Positions 10,058 to 20,200 of a stretch of DNA of 64,000 nt are shown piece by piece. The DNA is from Flavobacteriales bacterium (GTDB lineage Bacteria > Bacteroidota > Bacteroidia > Flavobacteriales_F > PHOS-HE28). Position 1 is the first letter of the stretch, and every line of letters begins with the position of its first letter. Under the pieces are notes generated by a model. It was not told where the DNA came from. It did not search any database and was given only the letters and a program-made list of their open reading frames with translations. The stretch is taken from assembly GCA_018057455.1 (NCBI GenBank), contig JAGPDT010000007.1, positions 1 to 64,000 of the forward strand, written 5' to 3'. The translations under genes were made by a program, and so were the position numbers.

Positions 10058-11638
10058 ATGGCACAGATCAAACCCGCCGAAGTATCGGCGATCCTCCAAG
10101 AAGAACTCGCAGGCCTGCGCACCACGGCCGAGCTCGAGGAAGTAGGTACCGTCCTGCAGATCGGCGACGGCATCGCCCGCATCTACGGCCTCAACAGCGT
10201 GCAAAGCGGTGAACTCGTGGAGTTCGCCAACGGCCTGCGCGGCATCGTGCTCAACTTGGAGGAGGACAACGTGGGCGTGGTGCTCCTGGGCCCCGGCGTG
10301 GGCATCAAGGAGGGCGATACCGTGAAGCGCACCAAACGCATCGCCAGCGTGAACGTGGGTGAAGGCATGGTGGGCCGCGTGGTGGACACCCTGGGCCAGC
10401 CCATCGATGGCAAAGGGCCCATCCAGGGGAAGACGTACGAGATGCCGATCGAGCGCAAGGCTCCGGGCGTCATCTACCGCCAACCCGTGAAGGAACCCCT
10501 GCAGACCGGGATCAAGGCCATCGACGCCATGATCCCCGTAGGCCGCGGCCAGCGCGAACTCATCATCGGCGACCGCCAAACGGGCAAGAGCACCGTGGCC
10601 ATCGATACCATCATCAACCAAAAGGAATTCTACGACGCGGGCAAACCCGTGTACTGCATCTATGTGGCCGTGGGCCAGAAGGGATCCACCGTGGCCGGCA
10701 CCGTGAAGGTGTTGGAGGAGGCCGGCGCCATGGCCTACACCACCGTGGTGGCCGCCAACGCCAGCGACCCCGCCCCCATGCAATTCTACGCGCCCTTCAC
10801 CGGGGCCGCCATCGGCGAGTTCTTCCGCGACACCGGCCGACCGGCCTTGATCGTGTACGACGACCTCTCCAAGCAGGCCGTGGCCTACCGCGAAGTATCC
10901 CTGTTGCTGCGCCGCCCCCCCGGCCGCGAAGCCTACCCCGGTGACGTGTTCTACCTGCACAGCCGCCTGCTGGAACGCGCCGCCAAGGTGATCGAGGACG
11001 ACACCATCGCCGCCGGCATGAACGATCAGCCCGAAAGCCTCAAAGGCCTGGTGAAAGGCGGCGGTTCCCTCACGGCACTGCCCATCATTGAAACCCAGGC
11101 CGGCGACGTGTCCGCGTACATCCCCACCAACGTGATCTCCATCACCGACGGGCAGATCTTCCTGGAAAGCAACCTCTTCCTCAGCGGCGTGCGCCCCGCC
11201 ATCAACGTGGGCATCAGCGTGAGCCGCGTGGGTGGCAACGCCCAGATCAAGAGCATGAAGAAAGTGGCCGGTACCCTGAAGCTGGACCAAGCCCAGTACC
11301 GCGAACTGGAAGCCTTCAGCAAGTTCGGTTCCGACCTGGATGCCGCCACCAAAGCCGTGCTGGACAAGGGCGCACGCAACGTGGAGATCCTCAAACAGGG
11401 CCAGAACAGCCCCATGCGCGTGGAAGAGCAGATCGCCATCATCTACCTGGGCACCAAGGGCCTGTTGGGCAAGGTGCCCGTGGCCAAGGTGCGCCAGTTC
11501 GAGGAGCAGTTCCTCACCTTGATGCGCAATGCCCACGCCGATACACTCTCCGCCCTCAAGCGCGGTGAATTCAATGACCAGATCACCGGTGTGATCGAAA
11601 AGGTGGGCACCGACCTGGCCAAGAGCTTCTCCAACTAA
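10058..11638 (+). CDS. atpA: ATP synthase F1 subunit alpha
   Basis: The regulatory nucleotide-binding subunit of F1, 526 residues. It shows the P-loop GDRQTGKST (171-179), the segment [16 protein letters not shown] and the signature [14 protein letters not shown], which holds the arginine finger completing the catalytic site of a beta subunit. The ATG at 10058 is chosen because [10 protein letters not shown] is the usual N-terminus; the frame stays open through atpH upstream without meaning. No beta subunit gene follows, so atpD and atpC must be elsewhere, as is common in the phylum. Confidence 0.98.
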   Translation: MAQIKPAEVSAILQEELAGLRTTAELEEVGTVLQIGDGIARIYGLNSVQSGELVEFANGLRGIVLNLEEDNVGVVLLGPGVGIKEGDTVKRTKRIASVNVGEGMVGRVVDTLGQPIDGKGPIQGKTYEMPIERKAPGVIYRQPVKEPLQTGIKAIDAMIPVGRGQRELIIGDRQTGKSTVAIDTIINQKEFYDAGKPVYCIYVAVGQKGSTVAGTVKVLEEAGAMAYTTVVAANASDPAPMQFYAPFTGAAIGEFFRDTGRPALIVYDDLSKQAVAYREVSLLLRRPPGREAYPGDVFYLHSRLLERAAKVIEDDTIAAGMNDQPESLKGLVKGGGSLTALPIIETQAGDVSAYIPTNVISITDGQIFLESNLFLSGVRPAINVGISVSRVGGNAQIKSMKKVAGTLKLDQAQYRELEAFSKFGSDLDAATKAVLDKGARNVEILKQGQNSPMRVEEQIAIIYLGTKGLLGKVPVAKVRQFEEQFLTLMRNAHADTLSALKRGEFNDQITGVIEKVGTDLAKSFSN

Positions 11639-11651
11639 GCGACCGTCGCAC

Positions 11652-11684
11652 ATCGGCCGGTTGGGGCGGGCCCCAAGGACCGAT
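11652..11684 (+). repeat. Imperfect hairpin between atpA and atpG
   Basis: An inner stem TTGGGG/CCCCAA with a CGGG loop lies inside an outer pair ATCGG/CCGAT, in the 70-base atpA-atpG gap. There is no T-tract, so it is more likely an mRNA stability or processing element than a terminator. Confidence 0.4.
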
Positions 11685-11708
11685 ACCGACACCGACAACT
11701 GAATCCCC

Positions 11709-12590
11709 ATGGCCAGCTTGAAGGAAGTCCGCAGCCGGATCATCTCGGTGAACAGCACCAAGCAGATCACCGCCGCCATGAAAATGGTGAGCGCGGCCAA
11801 GTTGCGCCGTGCACAGGACGCCATTATCCGCATGCGGCCCTACGCGGAAAAACTGGGCACGCTGCTCAGCAACGTGAGCGCCTCCCTTGACAACAATGAG
11901 AACCGTTTTGCCGGCCAGCGCGAGGTGAAGAATGTGCTCTTTGTGGCCATCGTGAGCAACCGGGGGCTCGCAGGGGTGTTCAATACCCAGGTGATCCGCC
12001 AAGTCAACAAGTCCGCACGGGCTGCCGAGGCCCGCGGCGAAAAGGCACATGTGCTCCCCGTGGGCAAGAAAGCCGCCGATTTGTACCGGCGTTCGCCATG
12101 GCGTGCCACCGGCCTGCCGGAGAACCTGGCCAGCCTCTTCGACGCTCTCCATTTCGACGCGGCCGCGCCCGTGGCTCAGACCATCATGGACAAGTTCGCC
12201 GACGGCGGATTCGACCGGGTGGTGCTCGTGTATAACCGCTTCAAGAACGCCGCCACCCAGGTGGTCACCGAAGAGCAGTTCCTGCCCATTGAGCCATCCG
12301 GGGCTGCTGCCGGTGGCAACCAGGTCGCCACCGACCACATCATGGAGCCCGACCGGCGCACCATCGTGGAGGAGATCATCCCCAAGAGCCTGAAGATCCA
12401 GTTCTACAAGGCCCTGCTGGACAGCTTCGCCGCCGAACACGGCGCCCGCATGACCGCCATGCACAAGGCCACGGACAACGCCGATGCCCTGCTGAAGGAG
12501 CTCAAGCTCTCCTACAACAAGGCCCGCCAAGCGGCCATCACCAACGAGATCCTGGAGATCGTGGGCGGTGCCGAGGCCCTCAAGGGTTGA
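11709..12590 (+). CDS. atpG: ATP synthase F1 subunit gamma
   Basis: The central rotor shaft, 293 residues. The N-terminal coiled-coil strand carries the family motif ITAAMKMVSAAKLRRAQ, and the C-terminal strand ends SYNKARQAAITNEILEIVGG. The Rossmann-like middle domain has a longer insertion than enterobacterial gamma (SGAAAGGNQVATDH, about residues 198-211). It closes the atp cluster; the next gene has its own promoter. Confidence 0.97.
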   Translation: MASLKEVRSRIISVNSTKQITAAMKMVSAAKLRRAQDAIIRMRPYAEKLGTLLSNVSASLDNNENRFAGQREVKNVLFVAIVSNRGLAGVFNTQVIRQVNKSARAAEARGEKAHVLPVGKKAADLYRRSPWRATGLPENLASLFDALHFDAAAPVAQTIMDKFADGGFDRVVLVYNRFKNAATQVVTEEQFLPIEPSGAAAGGNQVATDHIMEPDRRTIVEEIIPKSLKIQFYKALLDSFAAEHGARMTAMHKATDNADALLKELKLSYNKARQAAITNEILEIVGGAEALKG

Positions 12591-12768
12591 TCGGCCCGGC
12601 CTGTACGGCCCATTGGGCTCCATCTTCCGGATGGGAACAGTGCCCGGCTTTCCCCAACTGCACGGCGGCCGAGGCCGGCCGCGGTGCTCCTCCCTGCGCA
12701 TGGGCATTGGCCTTCGTACTTCTTGCCCTGCCATGACCCGGCCCGCCCGAAAGCCCGCGACGGGCCGG

Positions 12769-12776
12769 TACCTTTG
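12769..12776 (+). promoter_or_regulatory. Promoter -7 element for M28 peptidase-gpsA
   Basis: TACCTTTG, an exact consensus match, ends 19 bases before the ATG at 12796. It separates this transcription unit from the atp operon and supports the ATG over the upstream open frame beginning at 12568. Confidence 0.55.
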
Positions 12777-12795
12777 CCGCCCGAACAGACCACCC

Positions 12796-14487
12796 ATGTC
12801 CTGCAAGAACACGCTACTCCACGCAGCAACATCAGCCTTGCTCGCGATGCCCATGGCCGTGTACGGCCAATCCCCGATGAGCGACAGCGCGGCCCTGCGC
12901 CAATTGCGCCTCGATGTGTTCACCTTGGCCGACGACAGCATGCAGGGCCGCGAAACCGGCACCAAGGGCGAACAAATGGCCGCGGACTATTTGGTCAAGC
13001 GCTTCGCACAAGCAGGCCTCACCCCGCGCGGCGACAGGGGCAGTTACCTCCACGCCTTCCAGTTCGCGGCCCTGCCACGCACCGGCCCGGACAACACCTT
13101 GCAACTGGGCCGCAACAAGCTTGGGCCCGGCGTGGATTTCTACCCATTGGGCTACACGGCCAATGCCCAAGTGCTCTCCCGCGTGGCCCGTTGCCGCTAC
13201 GGGATCGTTGCCCCGGAAAAAGGCCGCAACGACTTTGAGGGCGTGGCCGTGGAAGGAAGAGCGGCCTGCATGAGCATCAGCTCGCCGGACGGCATCCACC
13301 CGCACTCCGCCTGGTTGGCCCACAACGACCTGCGCACCCGGATCGACAACGCCGTGGCGCGTGGTGCCACCGCCGTGATCTTTTACAACGACGACCCCGA
13401 CAAGGCCAGTGACCCGCCCGCCGACTTCCACATGAAACTACAGCCCTGCGCCGTGCCGGTGGTGTTCCTCACCAAAAGCGGCCTGGCCAAATTGGGCCAG
13501 GACGGAGAGCCGGTGGTGGTGCACACCGACATCATCCGGGAAGAAATGACCGGCCACAACGTGGTGGGCTACCTGGGGAACGGAAAGCCGAACACCATTG
13601 TGGTCGGCGCACACTACGACCACCTTGGCTTGGGCGATGAGGGCTCGCTCCACCGCGGCGAACCCCAAGTGCACAACGGCGCCGATGACAACGCCAGCGG
13701 CGTGGCCACCCTGCTGCAACTGGCCGCCGACCTGCGCAACATGCCTGCCGCGGCCAACAACAACTACCTCTTCATCGCATTCAGCGGCGAGGAAAAAGGA
13801 CTCTTCGGTTCCAGCGCTTGGACCAAACACCCCACCCTGCCCATCGACAGCATCAGCTACATGGTCAATATGGACATGGTGGGCCGCTTGGACAGCTCAT
13901 CGCACCTGGCCATCAACGGCGTGGGCACTTCACCGGCATGGGTAGGCCTCGCTTCGATCAAGGCCGGCAACCTCAACATCAAGACCACCCAGGGCGGCAT
14001 CGGGCCCAGCGACCATACCAGTTTCTACCTGCAGAACGTGCCTGCCATCCATTTCTTCACCGGCACCCACGACAGCTACCACAAACCCGCGGATGATGCC
14101 GACAAACTCAACTATCCCGGCATGCTGCGCGTGGCACGCTATATCGAGGCGGTGATCACCGGCCTGAACGACAGCACCAAGCTCACCTTCACCAAGACCG
14201 CCGACAAGGACTCTACCGAAACGCCGCGGTTCACGGTGACACTGGGCGTGGTGCCTGACTACATGTATGATGGCACCGGCCTGCGCATCGATGGCGTCAC
14301 GGAGGGCAAGCCCGCCGCACTCGCCGGCCTGAAAGCCGGTGACGTGGTGGTCCGGCTGGGTGACCACCCCACTCCCGATATGATGGGCTACATGAAAGCC
14401 CTGGGCTTGTTCAAAAAAGGGGATTCCACCCAAGTGGTCTTCCTGCGTGAAGGCAAACAATTGGAAGCGCCCGTCCACTTCCAATGA
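12796..14487 (+). CDS. Secreted M28 zinc aminopeptidase with PDZ domain
   Basis: A 563-residue exported peptidase. After a signal peptide (ATSALLAMPMAVYGQ) the M28 fold is interrupted by a protease-associated domain (about 150-235). The zinc and catalytic residues are visible in order: GAHYDHLG, NGADDNASG, FSGEEKGLFG, VNMDMVGR and DHTSFY. The last 90 residues form a PDZ domain (VTEGKPAALAGLKAGDVVV) that may bind peptide termini or protein partners. It likely trims peptides in the periplasm or outside the cell. The stop overlaps gpsA by ATGA. A second M28 enzyme lies at 43519, without the PDZ domain. Confidence 0.92.
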   Translation: MSCKNTLLHAATSALLAMPMAVYGQSPMSDSAALRQLRLDVFTLADDSMQGRETGTKGEQMAADYLVKRFAQAGLTPRGDRGSYLHAFQFAALPRTGPDNTLQLGRNKLGPGVDFYPLGYTANAQVLSRVARCRYGIVAPEKGRNDFEGVAVEGRAACMSISSPDGIHPHSAWLAHNDLRTRIDNAVARGATAVIFYNDDPDKASDPPADFHMKLQPCAVPVVFLTKSGLAKLGQDGEPVVVHTDIIREEMTGHNVVGYLGNGKPNTIVVGAHYDHLGLGDEGSLHRGEPQVHNGADDNASGVATLLQLAADLRNMPAAANNNYLFIAFSGEEKGLFGSSAWTKHPTLPIDSISYMVNMDMVGRLDSSSHLAINGVGTSPAWVGLASIKAGNLNIKTTQGGIGPSDHTSFYLQNVPAIHFFTGTHDSYHKPADDADKLNYPGMLRVARYIEAVITGLNDSTKLTFTKTADKDSTETPRFTVTLGVVPDYMYDGTGLRIDGVTEGKPAALAGLKAGDVVVRLGDHPTPDMMGYMKALGLFKKGDSTQVVFLREGKQLEAPVHFQ

Positions 14488-15479
14488 ACGCCCCGCGCAT
14501 TGCCGTTGTGGGGGCCGGTTCCTGGGGTACGGCCTTGGTGAAGCTGCTTTCCGGCACCCAGCAGAAAGTGGGTTGGTGGCTGCGCCGCCAGGACACGATC
14601 GACCACATCCGCCGATACGGCCACAACCCGGATTACACCTCGGGGGCCGAGCTGGATGCAGACCGTTTGGCCATGGACACGGACCTGATAAGCGTGGTGC
14701 AACAGGCCGACGTGTTGGTGATCGCCGTTCCCAGCGCCTTCTTGGACACCACGCTCAGCCAATTGCCACATGGTGCATTGCGGGGCAAGACCTGCTTCAG
14801 CGCCGTGAAGGGCATCGTGCCGGAGACCAACCAGGTGATGGGCGAATACCTCCGCCAGCGTTGGGGTGTGGCCACTACCGACCTGGGCGTCATCTGCGGG
14901 CCTTGTCATGCCGAGGAGGTCGCCTTGGAGCGCCTGAGCTACCTGACCATTGCCAGCGAAGACCCCGCCAAGGCCGCCCGCATGGGCGAAGCGCTCAGCG
15001 GCCGCTTCCTGAAGACCACCTTGAGCGACGACATCCACGGCACGGAATACGCGGCCATCCTCAAGAACGTCATTGCCATCTGCTCGGGCATCAGTGTGGG
15101 CTTGGGGTATGGTGACAACTTCCGGGCGGTACTGGTGAGCCGGGCCATCCAGGAGATCGCCCGGTTCGTGGCCGCCGTGCATCCCATCACCCGCGACATC
15201 AACGAACCGGCCTACTTGGGCGACCTCTTGGTCACGGCCTATTCCACCTTCAGCCGCAACCGCGAATTCGGCGTGATGGTGGGCAAGGGCTACAGCGTGC
15301 GTGCCGCACAACTGGAAATGAACATGGTGGCCGAAGGATTCCATGCCGTGAAGTGCGTACATGCCATCAATGCCGGGATCGGGGCGGACATGCCCATCAC
15401 CGAAGCCACCTACCGCATGTTGTATGAGCGCATCGCACCGGTCATTGAAATGCGTTTGCTGAGCGAGAAATTGGCCTGA
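14484..15479 (+). CDS. gpsA: Glycerol-3-phosphate dehydrogenase [NAD(P)+]
   Basis: The cytoplasmic enzyme that reduces dihydroxyacetone phosphate to sn-glycerol 3-phosphate for phospholipid synthesis. At 331 residues it is standard. It has the nucleotide-binding motif VVGAGSWGTAL (near residue 8), the substrate-loop segment GPCHAEEVALE and the catalytic lysine region YAAILKNVIAI. It is translationally coupled to the upstream peptidase by an ATGA overlap, although the two functions are unrelated. Confidence 0.95.
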   Translation: MNAPRIAVVGAGSWGTALVKLLSGTQQKVGWWLRRQDTIDHIRRYGHNPDYTSGAELDADRLAMDTDLISVVQQADVLVIAVPSAFLDTTLSQLPHGALRGKTCFSAVKGIVPETNQVMGEYLRQRWGVATTDLGVICGPCHAEEVALERLSYLTIASEDPAKAARMGEALSGRFLKTTLSDDIHGTEYAAILKNVIAICSGISVGLGYGDNFRAVLVSRAIQEIARFVAAVHPITRDINEPAYLGDLLVTAYSTFSRNREFGVMVGKGYSVRAAQLEMNMVAEGFHAVKCVHAINAGIGADMPITEATYRMLYERIAPVIEMRLLSEKLA

Positions 15480-15489
15480 CCCTTCCGCC

Positions 15490-16188
15490 TCACGCACAAG
15501 CGCAGGCCAGCACGCTGATCCGGATGTCCGGCACCCCGGACAGGGCCGTTGCACAGCTTTCCAACGTGGCCCCGGTGGTCACCACGTCATCCACCAGCAG
15601 CACGTGCGCACCGCGCAATGCCTCGGGATCGGCCAACCGGAACGCGGCTTTCACATTGCCCCAGCGCGCCAAGCGGCCCCGTTTGGTCTGGCTGGAGGTA
15701 TGCTCCACGCGCAGCAGGCCCGTGCCCACCTGCTGCACTGGCCACACTTCGCCCATGCCCTCCACCAGCACTTGGGCCTGGTTGTAGCCCCGTTGCCTGA
15801 GCTTCTTGCGGTGCAGCGGTACCGCCAGCAGCATGTCCACGTCGGCAAATCGACGGCTCTGCCGCACTTCGGCCCCCATCAACCGGCCCAGATGCCGGCC
15901 CGTTTCAACATCACCGCGATACTTCAGATTGTGCAGCATGTGTTGGACCATGCCCTCCTTGTTGAACTGCAGAAAGGCACTGGCCGCATGGAGCCGTACC
16001 CGTCCGCGGAAGACCTGTTCCACGCGGTTGTCCGGATCATCATGTCCGTACAACCGGGGAAGATCGTCCACACAATCACCACAGATGCCCTGCTCGTTGC
16101 GCATCAAGCCCTGATCGCATCCACCGCAGCGCCGGGGCAGGAAAAGCCCGGCCAGGTCGTGCCAAATGCTGCTCTTCCACGGGGCCAT
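15490..16188 (-). CDS. ComF family phosphoribosyltransferase-like protein
   Basis: A 232-residue ComF-type protein. The N-terminus has a zinc-binding pair (CGGCD and CGDCVDD, residues 20-40), and the C-terminus holds the phosphoribosyl-pyrophosphate loop VLLVDDVVTTGATLES. ComF proteins are linked to DNA uptake during natural transformation, though the biochemical role is not settled. It converges on gpsA with only ten bases between stops, and no other competence gene is nearby except the SSB 10 kb away. Confidence 0.9.
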   Translation of the reverse strand: MAPWKSSIWHDLAGLFLPRRCGGCDQGLMRNEQGICGDCVDDLPRLYGHDDPDNRVEQVFRGRVRLHAASAFLQFNKEGMVQHMLHNLKYRGDVETGRHLGRLMGAEVRQSRRFADVDMLLAVPLHRKKLRQRGYNQAQVLVEGMGEVWPVQQVGTGLLRVEHTSSQTKRGRLARWGNVKAAFRLADPEALRGAHVLLVDDVVTTGATLESCATALSGVPDIRISVLACACA

Positions 16189-16247
16189 CGTTCACGGATC
16201 TGTTAACAACTACTGCTTGGCATGGGGCATGCCTTGCACCCCGAAGA

Positions 16248-16255
16248 TAGTTTCG
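16248..16255 (+). promoter_or_regulatory. Promoter -7 element for coiled-coil membrane protein
   Basis: TAGTTTCG fits TAnnTTYG and ends 26 bases before the ATG at 16282. It lies downstream of the earlier in-frame start at 16222, which therefore looks wrong. Confidence 0.5.
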
Positions 16256-16281
16256 CACCTACGCCCAACAACAAGCCGCAC

Positions 16282-17199
16282 ATGACGGATCCCCGGCCAA
16301 TTTCCACCCCGCCCGCCAAGAACCGCAGCAACACCCTTCTCCTTGCATTGGTGGTGCTGCTCCTGATCAGCAATGTGATCCTGTTGATCCTGTGGTTCCA
16401 GAAGAAAGACCAGGTGGCCTCCACCGAACAACAGGTCACCTCCATCACCAGTGAAAAAGAGAACGTGACCAAGCTGCTGGAGGACATGCTGGTACAGTAC
16501 GACACCCTGAGCACCACCAATGACCAGATGCGCACCCGGATGGATTCGCTGCAGAAGGAAGTGGTGACCTTGATGGACAAGGTGAAGCGCGGAACCTACG
16601 ATGTGCACAAGGCACGCAAGGAGGCCGAAACACTGCGCAAGATCATGAAGGGTTATGTGGCCACCATTGACTCGCTCAACCAAGTGAATCAGGCCTTGAT
16701 GGCGGAAAACATCAGCACCAAGCAACAACTTGGCGAGGTGACCGGCCAAAAGCAGGCCTTGGAAACCCGCTCGGCCGAGCAGCAGGCCCTCATCGCAAAG
16801 GGATCGGCGCTAACGGCCACCGGCATGACGGCAAACGCGATGTTCGTGCGCAACAACGGCAAGCAAGTGGATACCGACCGCAGCAGCAAGGCCCAAATGA
16901 TCAAATGCTGCTTCAATCTGGGCGAGAACCGCATCGCCACGGCAGGCAAGAAAACGCTCTACGCGCGCATCATCAGCCCGGACGGGTCGGTGCTACCGGC
17001 CGCGGAACAAGCCAACCGTTTCTTCTATGAAGGCGTGGAGGGTGAATTCAGCGTGAAACGGGACGTGGATTACCAGAACACCCCGGTGGACGTTTGCATC
17101 TACTGGACCGCGGCACAACCGATCTCCGGTGGGGAGTACAAGGTGGACGTGTACGAGAGCGGGATCCTGGTGGGCCACACCACGTTCAGCCTCAAGTAA
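16282..17199 (+). CDS. Single-span membrane protein with long coiled coil
   Basis: A 305-residue protein of unknown function. A short cytoplasmic tail is followed by one membrane helix (about 19-41, LLLALVVLLLISNVILLILW). A coiled coil runs from about residue 45 to 180, rich in Gln, Glu, Lys and Thr with heptad spacing, and a C-terminal beta-rich domain covers about 195-305 (TLYARIISPDGSVLP, GEYKVDVYESGILVG). The end looks like an Ig or transthyretin-like fold. Similar architectures occur widely in Bacteroidota without a known role. It converges with the large barrel gene, with four bases between stops. Confidence 0.7.
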   Translation: MTDPRPISTPPAKNRSNTLLLALVVLLLISNVILLILWFQKKDQVASTEQQVTSITSEKENVTKLLEDMLVQYDTLSTTNDQMRTRMDSLQKEVVTLMDKVKRGTYDVHKARKEAETLRKIMKGYVATIDSLNQVNQALMAENISTKQQLGEVTGQKQALETRSAEQQALIAKGSALTATGMTANAMFVRNNGKQVDTDRSSKAQMIKCCFNLGENRIATAGKKTLYARIISPDGSVLPAAEQANRFFYEGVEGEFSVKRDVDYQNTPVDVCIYWTAAQPISGGEYKVDVYESGILVGHTTFSLK

Positions 17200-17203
17200 G
17201 CGA

Positions 17204-20200
17204 TCAGAAAAAAGCCCGTACTTGGGCACCGCCCACGTGCACCGTGGGCGTGCCCGGGCTGGTACGGCCGTTGTACGTGAGGTCCACTTGCAAGTGGTCG
17301 CTGATCCTGCGTTGCAAGGCCACGCTCCACGTGATGTTGGTACCCGGCTTGAGGCCGCCCAGCATCTCCGTGCCCAGGGATGATTCCACCGTGCCATCAT
17401 AGGTGATCTCCACCAGGTTGCCGTTGAACTGCATGGAGCCTTTGTCCGGCACGTTCAACCGGTACTCCAATCCCAGGTCCCGCAACAAGGCACCTTCTCC
17501 GCCAAGCTCGGCCTGGTTCTGCTTGTCGGTGTATTTGAAGCGCACGGCCCCGCGCATGCGCGTTCCGGGCTGCCAGGTAAGCTTGGGGGCCGCACTGCTT
17601 TCCGAAATGGCATAGTTGCGCCCGCTCAACAGGTCACTGGTGCTGGTGCTGCGGCCCGTGGACCCCTCCGCTTCGAGGGTCCAGCGGGACCATGCGTTCC
17701 AGCGTACATGCACCAACTGGCTTTCCCGTACTCGCGTGTCAAACCCATTGAGCAGCAAGCTTTTGCCGCGATCGCTTTGAATGGTGTGGTCCATGCTCCA
17801 GCTGCGGCTGCTCCGGTCATAGTACACCGTGTTGCGCAGGGAGCTGTTCAGCGCGATCAACAGGCTGTCGGCGGGGTCCAATAGGAAGGGGTTCATGGCC
17901 GCTCCGGGCTCGTCGCTGGCGGTCTTGCGGTCGCTGCGAAAGCTGAACAGGTTGTTCCACTTGGCCAGAAAACCGCGCAACCCTTGTGCCTCGCGCCACA
18001 TTGCGGCCGGGCGCAGCTCTCCCGATGCGCTGAACTGGTTGTTGTACACCCGCACCATTTCGTTGCTCTGGACGAACACACGGATGTAATCCGCTTCATA
18101 GCTGAAGGGCGCAGCCTCGAACTCGTTGAGGTCCTTGACCCCGTCACCATTGTAATCCAGCCATACATAGGCTCCTTGGCCGGCAGGCACCTGCACATAG
18201 AGGTACTCCTGCCGCTGCTCCAGCCCGCTGCCGAATTCGTAGAACAGGTCCCAGCTGAGCACGCCTTTCCACGCCGTGTGGCCGTGGTCCACGCGGGCCA
18301 AGTAGGTGTCTTCAGCGCGTTGCGCCGTGAGCGTACTGTCCAAAATGCGGAGTCGCCGGTACGTGAACGCGGTGGCCAGCTTGCGCACATTGCGACCGCC
18401 CAGGTCCATGGTAGCGGTATAGTTGGTGGCTTCGGTACTGGCCGCCAATGTTCCCTCCCTGTAAGCCTGGTCCGTGCGTTGGCCGCCCGCCACACGGAAC
18501 TTGGCCCGGGCGGAATCCGGGCTTTGCAGAAAGGCCTCCCATTGGTGGTAGGCATAGCTGCCCGGCAGCAACCGGTCCAAGCTGTCACTGCGGAAACGAT
18601 TGGCCTCCAGCTCGTCGGATAAGCCCAGGGCAAATCCCTTGAACCGGCGCGAAAGCATGGCCTTGTTGCGCAGAAAGCCACTGCCTTCACCCTCGGTGTC
18701 CGTGCGTAGTAGGCTTCCATCAAGGGCTGCATCAAACCGCCCGAAGCGCATCTTGCCAGCCAAGGCCTCACGGATCCCACGGAAGCGCTGATCAATTTGG
18801 AAGATGGATCCCGTGAGGTCCAACCGTCCCCGATCCCCGTTCACAAAACCAATGCTGGCGCTGGCCAGTCCCTGGCTTCCGTCCTGCACCACCCCGGCCA
18901 GGTTCCAATCCCGGTCGAATTCCACCGGCCTGTACCGCTCCACCACGGTCAGGTGCGTGGAACGCCATTCGTTCTCCGAGCCCAACACCAGCTTCTTGGC
19001 CGTGTCAACCGCGGACAAGGGGATGGCATGCACCCCGCCGATGCGTACGGCCAAGCCCGTGTTGTCCGCATCATCCAGCGTGCTGAAGGTGTTCTGGTCC
19101 TCATTGCTCACGGCCACCTCGCCCCAGACCTTGGACCGTGGCGTGAACAGGTGTTCCGCACCAAGCGTGGCCATTCGCTGATGCCTTGGCGGCACCAGGA
19201 CCCGTACCGGTGATTGATCGCCCCGGTGCGAAATGCCCCCCCCCACCGTATCGGGCGCCAACCAACGGAACACGCGCCCGTTGGGGGTGAATTCCTGCAG
19301 CACATAATCGCCGTTGCCCGCACCCACCGCGCTGAAGACCACCCGGTAGCGCGCACTGTCCGCGTGGGTGCTGTACCGGTATACCGGGGACCAGCCCAGG
19401 GAATCAACCTTGGCGTAGAGCACCTCATCGGCCGAGAAGGCCACACTGTCCACGCCGGGCACTACCGCCTGCAACGGGTCATCACCGGCCCCGGCCAAAG
19501 CCAGTTTCTCGGGGTCGGTCAAGGCTTGCTGCAAGCTTTGCCCCCTGTGGTCCTGCTCGCTGTACAGGTGCAGGCGCAAGAGGGTGCCCCCCAAGGCCAG
19601 TTCTTGGCCCGCTTGCAGCAATGAGCGGGCGTAGTTCTTGTCCGAATACTGGAATTCCACGGTGATGCGGCTGTCCTTGGTAATGGGGCGCTTTGCAGTG
19701 AAGGTGAGCGTGCCGGCATTGTAGTCGATCACATAGTCATGGTCCATGCCGCGGGAGAGCAGCAGTCCGTCCACGTACACCTGTTCGGTGCCCGAAAGCA
19801 CGATGATGAAGGTGCCGCCACCCGGAGCGGTGAGGCGGTATGGCCCCTGTACGCCTTCGATGCCCTGCAACTGGTTGCGTGCGAAACTGCCTTTGCTGAT
19901 GGCGGCGCTCAGGCCAAACCTGCCGTGCACACCGTCCAGGGGCCCCATGCGCGTGCCATAGCTCAGGCCCTTGGTCTTCTTGTGGTAGTTGAGGAAATGG
20001 CTGCTGGGGCGCTGCAGCACCAGGTCGCCAGCCACCAGCTCCTGCCGGTCATCGAACAGCCGGATGAATACACGGTCGAAATCCTGCAGCTCCAAGGTGT
20101 TGCCACCGGCCTGTATGGGTATGTTGTTGTCGGTCACCGACGCCTGTACCTGGATCTTGTCGGTAAGGTGCCCGTTCAATTCCAGGTTCATGGTGCTGTT

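Noticed and set aside
10043-11833. 596-codon frame antisense to atpA
   Set aside because: A shadow of a highly conserved gene; His/Gly/Val-rich composition is typical of antisense artefacts.
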